In this document: one piece after another, positions 24,860 to 32,416 of the stretch
Layout of the letters: each line of letters opens with the position of its first letter
Numbering within the stretch: the first letter of the stretch is position 1
DNA from: Propioniciclava sp.
GTDB lineage: Bacteria > Actinomycetota > Actinomycetes > Propionibacteriales > Propionibacteriaceae
Reading direction: 5' to 3'
Assembly: GCF_029977985.1 (NCBI RefSeq)
Contig: NZ_JARKOT010000092.1
Location: 42,115 to 106,114, forward strand
DNA length: 64,000 nt
Notes under the pieces: model-generated
What the model saw: only the letters and a program-made list of their open reading frames with translations
What the model was told of the DNA's origin: nothing
Database searches by the model: none
Program-made: the position numbers and the translations under genes

Positions 24860-25819
24860 GTGAACGACAACGGCTTTCCCGACCTGCCGCACCAGCGCGG
24901 CTTCGCGACCCGGCGCCAGCTTCTGGACGCCGGATCCACCCCCTCCGCGCTCCGCCAGCTGTCGCGGAACGGGCACCACGTCGCCCGGGCGGTCTACGGC
25001 GCCGACGGGGGCGCCCTACGGGAGGAGGATCGCGTGATCGCCGGCTACCTGTGGGCCGGCAAGAGCGCGGTGCTGACCGGAGTCAATGCCCTCATCCGCC
25101 TCGGCATCGCGGTGCCCCGGCCGGCCACGGTGATCTGTTTCCTCGTGGTGGCGGGGGCCCGCAACAGGCGACACATCCAGGGCTTCCGCACCATCCGCAC
25201 CCGGCGTCCCCCCAAGGCTCGCCCGCGCTACGGCGTCCCGACCGCCCCCATCGAACGCGCTCTCGCCGATGCGGGGCGGCATCGCGAGTTGACGGCGTCC
25301 GAGCTGAAGGGCCTGACGATCGCCGTGCTGCAACGGCGCCTCACCACGCCCGAGCGCCTCGTTGCCGAGCTCGAGGCGGGCGGCACCCTCGGCGTCACCG
25401 GCGTGCGACAAGGGCTGATGGCTTTCTGTGACGGGTCGTGGTCGGTGCCGGAGGCGACGCTCGCCGGAGCCGTCGCAGAACACTCCGACCTGCCGGTCAT
25501 GCTGGCCAACCCCACACTCCTGGACGCCGCCGGTGCGGTCATCGGCGTCCCGGACGGGTACTTCCCGGACGCCGGCGTCGTCGTCCAGGTCCATTCCCGC
25601 GCCTACCACGACGGGGTCACCGATGACGGTGACGACCGGTGGACCGCAACGGTCGAGGGGGACCTCCGCTACCCCGAGCACGGGCTCCTCGTCGTGCCCG
25701 TCACCCCCGAGACCCTGCGCGACTCCCTCCCCGGCTTCCTCGATTCGCTCGCCGCGATCCTGGCTACCCGCGATGGCCCGGCACCGAACGTCTTCGTTCG
25801 GACGCCCCCCGCCGCGTGA
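24860..25819 (+). CDS. Orphan AbiEi-like HTH protein with degenerate Vsr/DUF559-type C-terminus (copy 1)
   Basis: A 319-aa protein. Residues about 8-45 (GFATRRQLLDAGSTPSALRQ) resemble the AbiEi antitoxin N-terminal HTH. The middle carries LTASELKGLTIAVLQRRLTT. The C-terminus (GVPDGYFPDAGVVVQVHSRA, then YHDG) looks like the PD-(D/E)XK core of DUF559/Vsr proteins, with Gln-Val-His where Glu-x-Asp/Lys is usual, so it may be catalytically dead. GTG 24860 is chosen because the start context GAATGTGA-GGG-N-GTGA is conserved in the paralogue, where GTG 24851 would be out of register. No AbiEii toxin is adjacent. It is bounded by palindromes A and B. Function is unknown. Confidence 0.65.
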   Translation: MNDNGFPDLPHQRGFATRRQLLDAGSTPSALRQLSRNGHHVARAVYGADGGALREEDRVIAGYLWAGKSAVLTGVNALIRLGIAVPRPATVICFLVVAGARNRRHIQGFRTIRTRRPPKARPRYGVPTAPIERALADAGRHRELTASELKGLTIAVLQRRLTTPERLVAELEAGGTLGVTGVRQGLMAFCDGSWSVPEATLAGAVAEHSDLPVMLANPTLLDAAGAVIGVPDGYFPDAGVVVQVHSRAYHDGVTDDGDDRWTATVEGDLRYPEHGLLVVPVTPETLRDSLPGFLDSLAAILATRDGPAPNVFVRTPPAA

Positions 25820-25846
25820 CGCCCAAACCCCCGCCCACCCTGCCTC

Positions 25847-25966
25847 CCTGTGTGGCAGTTGGGGACCCCCCCCGTGCGACAGTCGGGGCTCACGAAGAGG
25901 GCGCTGCAGCGCCCAAACCGTCTGCCCCAACCGCCACAGGGGGGTGGTCATCAACTGCCACACGGG
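25847..25966. repeat. 120-bp palindrome B, right boundary of the first AbiEi-like gene
   Basis: Same length and centre (GCGCTGCAGCGC, 25901-25912) as element A, in inverted orientation: the left arm ends CACGAAGAGG and the right arm begins CCAAACCG. It starts 27 bp after the AbiEi-like stop and ends 9 bp from the mmdB stop codon. Translations of A(+) and B(-) are nearly the same peptide (ALQRPLREPRLSHGGGPQ), confirming the inverted relationship. It could terminate transcription from both sides. Confidence 0.9.
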
Positions 25967-25975
25967 CGGAGAGGA

Positions 25976-27097
25976 TCAGGCGGTGCCCATCAACGCCAAC
26001 AGGACGCCACCGGCGACGACGGAGGCCACTTGGCCCGCGGCGTTGGCGCCCATGGCGTGCATCAGCAGGAAGTTGTCGAAGCTCTCTCGTTGCGCTTCGC
26101 GCTGGACGACCCGCGCGGCCATGGGGAATGCGGAGATGCCCGCCGCCCCGATGAGGGGGTTGAACTTGCCGCCCGAGACCACGTTCATCACCTTGCCGAA
26201 CAGGACTCCCATGACGGTGTCCAGGCAGAAGGCGATCAGGCCGAGCACGAGGATCATCAGCGTCGCCACGTTGAGGAAGCGTTCGCCGATCATGGTCGAG
26301 CCGATGGCGAGGCCGAGGAAAAGGGTCACCACGTTCGCCAGTTCGTTCGAGGACGCCCCGACGAGCCGCTCCACCACCTTCGATTCCCGCATCAGGTTGC
26401 CCAGCATCAGCATGCCGATCAGCGGCGTCGCAAAGGGCACCAGGGTGCCCACGACGATGGTGACGATGATGGGGAACAGGATCCGTGTCCGTTGGCTGAT
26501 CTCCCGGCTCGTGTACGGCATGCGGATGGCGCGCTCCTTGGGCGTCGTCAGCGCTCGCATGATCGGCGGCATGATGATGGGCACGAGGCTCATGTACGAG
26601 TAGGCGGCGACCGTAATCGGCGGCACCAGGTCGGGGGCGAGTTTGTTGGAGACGTAGATCGACGTGGGCCCGTCGATGGCTCCGATGATGCCGATGGACG
26701 CCGCCTCGTTCTGACTGAAGCCGAGCAGCAGAGCGAGGAGCAGGGTCAGGAAGATGCCGAACTGCCCCGCCGCGCCGAGGAGCACCATCTTGGGGTTCTC
26801 GAGCAGCGGCCCGAAGTCGGTCATGGCTCCGATACCGACGAAGATGAGCAGGGGGAACAGCTCGTTCGCCACGCCCATCTCGTACAGCACGGTCAGCGCA
26901 CCCTCCTCACCCACCATCGGCGAGAGGGGCAGGTTGGCGAGGATCGCCCCGGCGCCGATCGGCAGGAGCAGCAGCGGCTCGTACTCCTTCTTCACGGCCA
27001 GCCAGACGAGCAGCAGCCCGACCGCGATCATGGTCAGGCTCTGCCACGTGACGTTCAGGATCCCCTGCAGGAGGTAGTGGAGGGTGTCCGGGTTCAT
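25976..27097 (-). CDS. mmdB: Na+-translocating decarboxylase beta subunit (MmdB/OadB)
   Basis: The membrane subunit of a biotin-dependent sodium-pump decarboxylase. It takes CO2 off carboxybiotin and exports Na+. It has 373 aa with about nine to eleven helices. Family motifs are GIGAMTDFGPLLENP, IGAIDGPTSIYVSNKLAP (membrane Asp), and GGKFNPLIGAAGISAFPMAARV at the C-terminus. The start overlaps the biotin-carrier stop (TGATG). It is the last gene of mmdA-gamma-biotin-beta. The carboxyltransferase homology points to methylmalonyl-CoA and not oxaloacetate. Confidence 0.93.
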   Translation of the reverse strand: MNPDTLHYLLQGILNVTWQSLTMIAVGLLLVWLAVKKEYEPLLLLPIGAGAILANLPLSPMVGEEGALTVLYEMGVANELFPLLIFVGIGAMTDFGPLLENPKMVLLGAAGQFGIFLTLLLALLLGFSQNEAASIGIIGAIDGPTSIYVSNKLAPDLVPPITVAAYSYMSLVPIIMPPIMRALTTPKERAIRMPYTSREISQRTRILFPIIVTIVVGTLVPFATPLIGMLMLGNLMRESKVVERLVGASSNELANVVTLFLGLAIGSTMIGERFLNVATLMILVLGLIAFCLDTVMGVLFGKVMNVVSGGKFNPLIGAAGISAFPMAARVVQREAQRESFDNFLLMHAMGANAAGQVASVVAGGVLLALMGTA

Positions 27098-27639
27098 CAG
27101 GACTCGAACCTCACCAGCGTCTCGCCGAACTTCACCTGCTGGCCGGCAGCCACGTAGATCTCGGCGACGACGCCGTCGCGCGGCGCTTTGAGCTCGTTCT
27201 TCATCTTCATCGCTTCGAGCACCATGAGGGCGTCGCCGCGTTGCACGCGCGTGCCTGGTGTCACATCGACGCTCAGGATCACGCCGGGCATGGGGGCGGT
27301 GAGCATGTCCCGGCTGCCGGACGCCGCCCCGCCGCCACCGCCTCCCCCGGCCGGCGCGGACGCAGCGGCCGACGGGCTGGGGGCGCCTGACCCGGCGGGT
27401 GCAGCCGCTGCGTGAGGTGCCGAGCGGGGGGACGCCGCCGGTGCCGGCCGGGGCTCCGGGGCGGGCGACGGGCGGGGCGTCAGGGCGGGCGTGACGGCGG
27501 AGTGGGCGAGGTCGCGGTGGTCTTCGAGGGTGACGTCGACGAGGCGTCCGTCGATCTGGACGCGGAAACTGTTGGCGCCGATGGCCTCGACGTCGAGCAC
27601 CTTGGTGGTGTCGTTGACGGAAATCGTGTAGCGGCGCAT
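27097..27639 (-). CDS. mmdC: Biotin carboxyl carrier subunit of the decarboxylase
   Basis: A 180-aa biotin protein that shuttles carboxybiotin between the carboxyltransferase and the membrane subunit. The N-terminus is a conserved MRRYTISVNDTTKVLDVEAI module, followed by a long Ala/Pro/Gly-rich flexible linker (residues about 48-108) and the biotinyl domain with EAMKMKNELKAP; biotin joins the Lys between the two Met. ATG 27639 is chosen for the GGAGGT ribosome binding site 6 nt upstream. The gene ends in the start of mmdB. Confidence 0.92.
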   Translation of the reverse strand: MRRYTISVNDTTKVLDVEAIGANSFRVQIDGRLVDVTLEDHRDLAHSAVTPALTPRPSPAPEPRPAPAASPRSAPHAAAAPAGSGAPSPSAAASAPAGGGGGGGAASGSRDMLTAPMPGVILSVDVTPGTRVQRGDALMVLEAMKMKNELKAPRDGVVAEIYVAAGQQVKFGETLVRFES

Positions 27640-27643
27640 CGGC

Positions 27644-28024
27644 CTACCTCCGGACGAACGGTTGCTGGGACTGGGCACGCCCGACGGCGAGCCACCGGCT
27701 CGCGAACAGTTGGCTGCCCGGGGCGTGGGCGCGGGTCTCGGGGGCGGCGAGGCGACGCCGGTTCTCCGCGTGCGTGATGACGGCGACGGTGATCGCCGCC
27801 ACTTGGTTCTCGTCGAGGCCGTCGGCGACGATGCGGACGCGGGGGGCGGCGTCCGGAGCGGACCGCTCCTCGACGGGCGGCACCTCCGTCGCGGCGGGGG
27901 TCTCGCGGGGCTGGCGGTCGAGGCGTCCGATGAGCATGAGCAGACCCATGAGGGCGGCGAGCAGGGCGAACACGACGCCCATGCCGACGAGCATCATCAT
28001 GAGGCCCCAGCCGAGGTTCTCCAT
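27644..28024 (-). CDS. mmdD: OadG-like gamma/delta subunit of the decarboxylase
   Basis: A 126-aa small subunit with one N-terminal helix (residues 5-33, GWGLMMMLVGMGVVFALLAA) and a Pro-rich linker. The C-terminal part (QVAAITVAVITHAENRR) is shared by OadG/MmdD and the biotin-dependent decarboxylase family. It anchors the cytoplasmic carboxyltransferase to the membrane complex. It lies between the alpha and biotin subunit genes, 9 bp after mmdA and 4 bp before mmdC. Confidence 0.85.
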   Translation of the reverse strand: MENLGWGLMMMLVGMGVVFALLAALMGLLMLIGRLDRQPRETPAATEVPPVEERSAPDAAPRVRIVADGLDENQVAAITVAVITHAENRRRLAAPETRAHAPGSQLFASRWLAVGRAQSQQPFVRR

Positions 28025-28033
28025 GGCGTGCTC

Positions 28034-29578
28034 CTAGACGGGGAAGAGGCCGTGCTTCTTGGGGATGGTGTGGGTGACCTTGGTGCGCAGCACCTCGAAC
28101 GCCCGGATGAGACGCGCACGGGTCTCGCGCGGCTCGATGACCTCGTCGATCTGGCCGACGTCGGCGGCCTGGTAGGGGTTGAAGAACTTCTCCTTGTACT
28201 CGGCGATGAAGCGGGCCTGTTCGGCGGCCGGGTCCTCGGCGGCCTCGATGGCGCGCCGGTGCAGCAGCCGCGCGGCTCCCTCAGCGCCCATGACGGCGAT
28301 CTGGGCGCTGGGCCAGGCGAAGGCGACGTCGTTGTTCATCTGCTTGCTCGACAGGGCCACGTACGACCCGCCCATCGCCTTGCGCGTGACGAGGGAGATC
28401 TTGGGGACGGTCGCCTGACAGTAGGCGTAGATGATCTTGGCTCCGTGCCGGATGACGCCGTTGTGCTCCTGTTCGACGCCGGGCAGGTAACCGGGGCAGT
28501 CGACGAAGGTGACGAGCGGGATGTTGAACGCGTCGCACAAGGTGATGTGGCGGGCGATCTTGTCGGAGGCGTTGATGTCGAGGCATCCGGACATGACGAG
28601 CGGCTGGTTCGCGATGAACCCGACGCTCTGCCCGTCGAGTCGGGCGAAGCCCACGAGCGCGTTGCCGGCCCACTGGGCGTGCAGTTCGAACACGGAGTCG
28701 TGGTCGAACACCCGGCTGAGCACCTCGCGCATGTCGTAGGCGATCCCGTCGTCGGCGGGGACGAGCGTGTTGAGGGCCTCGTCCATGCGGTCGGGCGGAT
28801 CGTAGGGTTCGAGAGCGGGCGGGTCCTCGGTGTTGTTCTGCGGCAGATAGCTGAGCAGCGACTTGGTGAGCCCCAGGGCCTGTTGCTCGTTGTCGGCGAC
28901 GAGCTGGGCGACGCCGGAGGTCGCGTTGTGCACCCAGGCGCCGCCGAGATCCTCGGCGCTCACCTCCTCGCCGGTGACGGTCTTGATGATGTCGGGGCCG
29001 GTGAGAAACATGTTGGAGGTCTCGTTGACCATGATCGTCACGTCGGTGAGCGCCGGGCTGTAGACGGCGCCGCCCGCGCAGGGGCCCATGATGAGCGAGA
29101 TCTGCGGGATCACCCCGGACGCCTTCACGTTCCGCACGAACACCTCGCCGTACGCGGCCAGAGAGCGGACGCCCTCCTGCACCCGCGCGCCGCCGGAGTC
29201 GTTGAGCCCGATGAGCGGGATGCCGGCCTCGATGGCGAGGTCCTGGATGCGGGAGATCTTGTTCGACTGCACCTCCGAGAACGACCCGCCGAGCACGGTG
29301 AAGTCCTGTGCGTAGACGGCCACGCGGCGACCCTGGATCTTCCCGAAGCCGGTGATGATGCCGTCCCCCGGGAATCGTTGGGCGTCCAGGCCGAACGCCG
29401 TGTTGTGATGCGTGGCGAGCGCGCCGAGTTCCTGGAAGGACGCCTCGTCGAGCAGGATCGACAGCCGCTCCCGCGCCGTCAGCTTGCCGCGGGCGTGCTG
29501 GGCGTCGATCCGCGCCTGCCCGCCCCCGAGCAGGGCCTGTTCGCGCTTGCTGCGCAGAATGGAGAGTTGGTCCGCCAT
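28034..29578 (-). CDS. mmdA: Methylmalonyl-CoA decarboxylase carboxyltransferase (alpha) subunit
   Basis: A 514-aa crotonase-fold carboxyltransferase that moves carboxylate from methylmalonyl-CoA to biotin. The two oxyanion regions are GLNDSGGARVQEGVRSLAAY / MGPCAGGAVYSPAL in the N-half and FVDCPGYLPGVEQEHNGVI / VTRKAMGGSYVA in the C-half. The same fold serves propionyl-CoA carboxylase and propionibacterial transcarboxylase, but the adjacent gamma, biotin and beta genes show that it works as a sodium pump. GAGG is 5 nt before ATG. The C-terminus ends KKHGLFPV. Confidence 0.92.
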   Translation of the reverse strand: MADQLSILRSKREQALLGGGQARIDAQHARGKLTARERLSILLDEASFQELGALATHHNTAFGLDAQRFPGDGIITGFGKIQGRRVAVYAQDFTVLGGSFSEVQSNKISRIQDLAIEAGIPLIGLNDSGGARVQEGVRSLAAYGEVFVRNVKASGVIPQISLIMGPCAGGAVYSPALTDVTIMVNETSNMFLTGPDIIKTVTGEEVSAEDLGGAWVHNATSGVAQLVADNEQQALGLTKSLLSYLPQNNTEDPPALEPYDPPDRMDEALNTLVPADDGIAYDMREVLSRVFDHDSVFELHAQWAGNALVGFARLDGQSVGFIANQPLVMSGCLDINASDKIARHITLCDAFNIPLVTFVDCPGYLPGVEQEHNGVIRHGAKIIYAYCQATVPKISLVTRKAMGGSYVALSSKQMNNDVAFAWPSAQIAVMGAEGAARLLHRRAIEAAEDPAAEQARFIAEYKEKFFNPYQAADVGQIDEVIEPRETRARLIRAFEVLRTKVTHTIPKKHGLFPV

Positions 29579-29789
29579 TGGTCCTCACCTCACGGCGCCG
29601 CGGTCGTCGCGGCGCGATGACGCGCACCGTAGCACGCCCTCCGGACACTCCCCACCAGCGCCTGTCCCGCACACCCCTCGGACGCCGCAGGCGCCCCTCG
29701 TTGCCCCTCGGCCGCGCCGGGGCCGGCCCGCCTGGTTCCCGGACAAGCCGGGCCCGTCCCGCGCCCCCTGAGATGCACCGGGGCGGCAC

Positions 29790-29853
29790 GTGTGCAACCC
29801 CGTGCTGCGCAAGGCGTGCGAGGGCACCGGTTAGGCAGCACGGACGCGCACAC
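29790..29853. repeat. 64-bp palindromic repeat C at the 3' end of the second AbiEi-like gene
   Basis: It begins GTGTGC, ends GCACAC, and is imperfectly palindromic (CCGTGCTGC ... GCAGCACGG). It matches repeat D (30876-30939) at about 53 of 64 positions in the same orientation. It includes the stop codon and the last seven or so codons of the AbiEi-like gene. The 210 bp between it and mmdA hold no recognisable gene. Confidence 0.8.
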
Positions 29854-30784
29854 GGTCGCCCGCACCGGAACCGCGCCCGTCCACGATCGCGACGAGGCCC
29901 TCGAGGTAGGCGTCCAGCCGGTCCCGGATCGTCTCGGGGGTCACCGGAACCACCACGAGGCCGTGGTAGGTGTACTCGTTGTCCCGTTCCACCGTCGCGG
30001 CCCACTGGTCGTTCCCCTCGAGGTCCACGCCGTCGTGGTAGGCGCGCGAGTGCACCTGGACGACCACGCCGGCGTCCGGGAAGAACCCGTCGGGCACGCC
30101 GATGAACTCCCCCGCGAGGGTCTCGAGCCGCGGGTTGGCCAGCATGGGCGGGAGGTCGGCGCAGCGCTCGACGGCGTCCTGCAGCACCGCCTCGGGCACG
30201 GACCACGCCCCCGCCCGGTGGGCCAGCACCCCGTCGCGGACCCCGGCGACCCCCGCGTTCCACCCGCCCTCGAGTTCGGTGGCGAGCCGGTCGTCGGTGC
30301 TCAGGCGCCGCTGGAGCACGGCGAGTGTGAGGCCCTTCAGCTCGGCCCGCGTGAACTCGGCGAAGCGTCCGGCGTCCACGAGAGCCCGCTCGAGCGACGC
30401 CACCCGGACGCCGCCGCGCACCATCGTCGCCGGCATCGACCGCGTGCGGACCGTGACGTACCCGCGAGCGCTGCGCCGTGAGCGGTGGCTGGCCGGCACG
30501 AGGAAGCGGGTGGCGACGGGAGCCCGCGGCAGCTCCACCCCGTGCAGGGCGAGCGCGCGGGCGCCGGTGAGGGCGGCCCGGGGACCGGCCCACAGGAGCC
30601 CCGCCATGAGCAGCACGTCCGCCGACCACGGCCCCTTCGTGGGTGCGTAGACCCCCCGGACGACGCGGCGCCCGGTGGCAGCCAAGTGGGTCAGGGCGTC
30701 CGGGGTAGTGCCGGCTTGCTTGAGTTGGAGGGCAGTGGCGAGGCCGCACTGGCCCCCGACCTCCGGGAATCTGCAGGTGCTCAC
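29831..30784 (-). CDS. Orphan AbiEi-like HTH protein with degenerate Vsr/DUF559-type C-terminus (copy 2)
   Basis: A 317-aa paralogue of the 24860-25819 product, roughly half identical by eye along its whole length. Shared stretches are ELKGLTLAVLQRRLSTDDRL, PDGFFPDAGVVVQVHSRAYH (again Q-V-H in place of an acidic active-site residue) and LVVVPVTPETIRD. Copy 1's HTH is partly retained. The start is GTG 30784, matched to copy 1 by the conserved leader. No toxin partner is next to it. It lies beyond the 5' end of mmdA, in the same direction, between repeats C and D. A role as a defence-related or DNA-binding protein is speculation. Confidence 0.65.
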   Translation of the reverse strand: MSTCRFPEVGGQCGLATALQLKQAGTTPDALTHLAATGRRVVRGVYAPTKGPWSADVLLMAGLLWAGPRAALTGARALALHGVELPRAPVATRFLVPASHRSRRSARGYVTVRTRSMPATMVRGGVRVASLERALVDAGRFAEFTRAELKGLTLAVLQRRLSTDDRLATELEGGWNAGVAGVRDGVLAHRAGAWSVPEAVLQDAVERCADLPPMLANPRLETLAGEFIGVPDGFFPDAGVVVQVHSRAYHDGVDLEGNDQWAATVERDNEYTYHGLVVVPVTPETIRDRLDAYLEGLVAIVDGRGSGAGDRVRVRAA

Positions 30785-30860
30785 ACCCTCACATTCGCCC
30801 TCGAGCCACCGAATCCGTCACGGATCGAGAAGATGTGGACAACGCGTCTCGTTGTCCACA
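30785..30860 (-). promoter_or_regulatory. Leader of the second AbiEi-like gene with two inverted DnaA-box-like 9-mers
   Basis: In gene orientation: TGTGGACAA (30860-30852), 9 bp, TTGTCCACA (30842-30834), then 49 bp to the GTG. CGTGACGGATTCGG and GGGCGAATGTGA are identical to those before copy 1. Box spacing differs from copy 1 by exactly 10 bp (one helical turn), while the distance to the start codon is conserved within 1 bp. Confidence 0.75.
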
Positions 30861-30875
30861 CCGCCGGGGACGAGC

Positions 30876-30939
30876 GTGTGCGGCTCCGTGCTGCGCAAGG
30901 CGTGCCAGGGCACTGGTTTGGTAGCGAGGGCCCGCACAC
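30876..30939. repeat. 64-bp palindromic repeat D upstream of the second AbiEi-like gene
   Basis: GTGTGCGG ... CCGCACAC with GTGC-CAGG-GCAC at the exact centre. It is a direct copy of repeat C at about 83% identity. It lies 15 bp beyond the distal DnaA-like box. The 82 bp from here to the DUF456 gene stop contain no recognisable element. Confidence 0.8.
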
Positions 30940-31021
30940 GCCTCCGCGTCGCCCTCGCCCAGCGCGCACACGCCCCGATACTTTGGTGGTGACCCCCCCG
31001 GAGGCCCGGCAGCCGGCGGGC

Positions 31022-31516
31022 TCAAGCGAAGAAGTGCACCAGGATCCCGATGAGCAGCACGACCGCCGCACTCAGCGCGCAGCCGAGCTCCACCAGCATC
31101 CCCAGGCCTACGGACTTCAGGGCCGCCCAGCTCGTCGACACGGCCTCGCGCCAGCGCCGGACCCGGAGCCACTCCATGCCCAGCAGGCCGACGACGAACC
31201 CGATCGGCAGCCCCACGAACGGGATCACGAACAGCCCGATCACCCCGCACGCGAGGCCGACGAGCACCGACCGGTTGGGGATCTGCCGCTCGCGGAGGCG
31301 GCGTCCGGTGATGAGGTACTGCGCGGAAGCCCCCGCGGCCAGCAACACGGCCCCGACGCCGAAGACGATCCACCCCCACGGTGCGGGCGAGAAGCAGGCC
31401 CACACGAGCAGGCCGGCGAGCACGGTGATCGTCCCGGGCCACACGGGCACGACGATCCCGCACACCCCGACCACGGTCAGGGCGACGGCGATCAGCGCTG
31501 CAGCTTCCACGGGCAC
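31022..31516 (-). CDS. DUF456 family membrane protein
   Basis: A 164-aa protein from GTG 31516 with about five hydrophobic segments and the DUF456 pattern: VVPVWPGTITVLAGLLVWA near the N-terminus and GLPIGFVVGLLGMEWLR mid-protein, Gly-rich helices otherwise. Function is unknown. The track's start is a TTG at 31534. GTG 31516 is preferred because TACGCT lies 6 nt before it, a leaderless -10. It diverges from the HAD gene. Confidence 0.75.
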   Translation of the reverse strand: MPVEAAALIAVALTVVGVCGIVVPVWPGTITVLAGLLVWACFSPAPWGWIVFGVGAVLLAAGASAQYLITGRRLRERQIPNRSVLVGLACGVIGLFVIPFVGLPIGFVVGLLGMEWLRVRRWREAVSTSWAALKSVGLGMLVELGCALSAAVVLLIGILVHFFA

Positions 31517-31581
31517 GGCGCCAGCGTAGGCCAAACCCGGCGCCCCTTCTTCTTAAACGACTCAGCTGCCACACTGGTGCC

Positions 31582-32412
31582 ATGCGCAAAGCGGTGTTCC
31601 TCGATGTCGACGGCACGTACATGGTGGGCAACGAGGTGCCACCGAGCGCTGCGGACGCCGTGCGCGCAGCCCGCGCGAACGGTCACCAGGTGTTCCTCTG
31701 CACCGGAAGGTCGCTCTCGGAGATCTACGCCCACATCACCGAGGCCGGGTTCGACGGGGTCATCTCGGCGGGCGGCGCGGTGATCGACCACGACGGACGC
31801 CGCCTCGAGTCCCACGCCTACCCGCCTGAACTCCTCGACCGCGCCCTGGCCTGGCTGGACGCCCACGGCATCGACCACATCCTGGAGACCGACGCCGCCA
31901 TGCTCGGCAGCGCCGGCACGCGAGCCCACTTGGCGCGGATCGTCCACCCCGACCTGGACGCCGCCGACCTGGACGCACTCGTCGCGACCGACACCGACTT
32001 CATCAAGCCCATCGTCACGCTCGCCGGGCACGACCTCGACGGGGTGGTCCACAAGATCCTACTGCTGGGCTCCGACGTGCCCCTCGATGAGGTGCGCGCC
32101 GAGTTCGGCGCCGAACTCGACGTGATCGGCGACACGATCCCCCGCTTCGGCGCGAACATGGGGGAACTCGCGCTGCCGGGCGTCCACAAGGCGACCGCGA
32201 TCGAGCGGCTGCTCGCCGAGGTCGGCATCGACCGCGCCGACACCATCGCGTTCGGCGACGGCACCAACGACCTCGAGATGCTCGACTACGTCGCCGTCGG
32301 CGTCGCCATGGGCGACAGCCCGGCCGTTGTCAGGGACGCCGCCGATCTGGTGGTGCCGGCGGCGTCCGACGAAGGTCTGGCCATCGGCTTCCGCCGGCTC
32401 GGCCTGACGTGA
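31582..32412 (+). CDS. HAD-superfamily Cof-type phosphatase
   Basis: A 276-aa phosphatase of the Cof/YbiV type. Motif I is FLDVDGTYMVG, motif II the Thr in LCTGRS, and motif III/IV IAFGDGTNDLEML. A C2B-type cap lies between residues 85 and 185. Such enzymes dephosphorylate sugar phosphates or FMN with broad specificity. It is a single gene that ends 4 bp before the stop of the convergent protease gene. Confidence 0.88.
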   Translation: MRKAVFLDVDGTYMVGNEVPPSAADAVRAARANGHQVFLCTGRSLSEIYAHITEAGFDGVISAGGAVIDHDGRRLESHAYPPELLDRALAWLDAHGIDHILETDAAMLGSAGTRAHLARIVHPDLDAADLDALVATDTDFIKPIVTLAGHDLDGVVHKILLLGSDVPLDEVRAEFGAELDVIGDTIPRFGANMGELALPGVHKATAIERLLAEVGIDRADTIAFGDGTNDLEMLDYVAVGVAMGDSPAVVRDAADLVVPAASDEGLAIGFRRLGLT

Positions 32413-32416
32413 GTCC

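Noticed and set aside
24860-25819. Calling copy 1 a type IV toxin-antitoxin system
   Set aside because: Only an AbiEi-like N-terminal HTH is visible and no AbiEii nucleotidyltransferase is adjacent.
28034-29578. Calling mmdA a propionyl-CoA carboxylase beta subunit
   Set aside because: The contiguous OadG-like, biotin-carrier and OadB-like genes define a sodium-pump decarboxylase; no biotin carboxylase gene is present.
24773-30860. Clusters of TTGTCCACA as a chromosomal origin
   Set aside because: Only two boxes per site, no AT-rich unwinding element and no dnaA, dnaN, rpmH or parAB nearby; promoter sites are a better fit.
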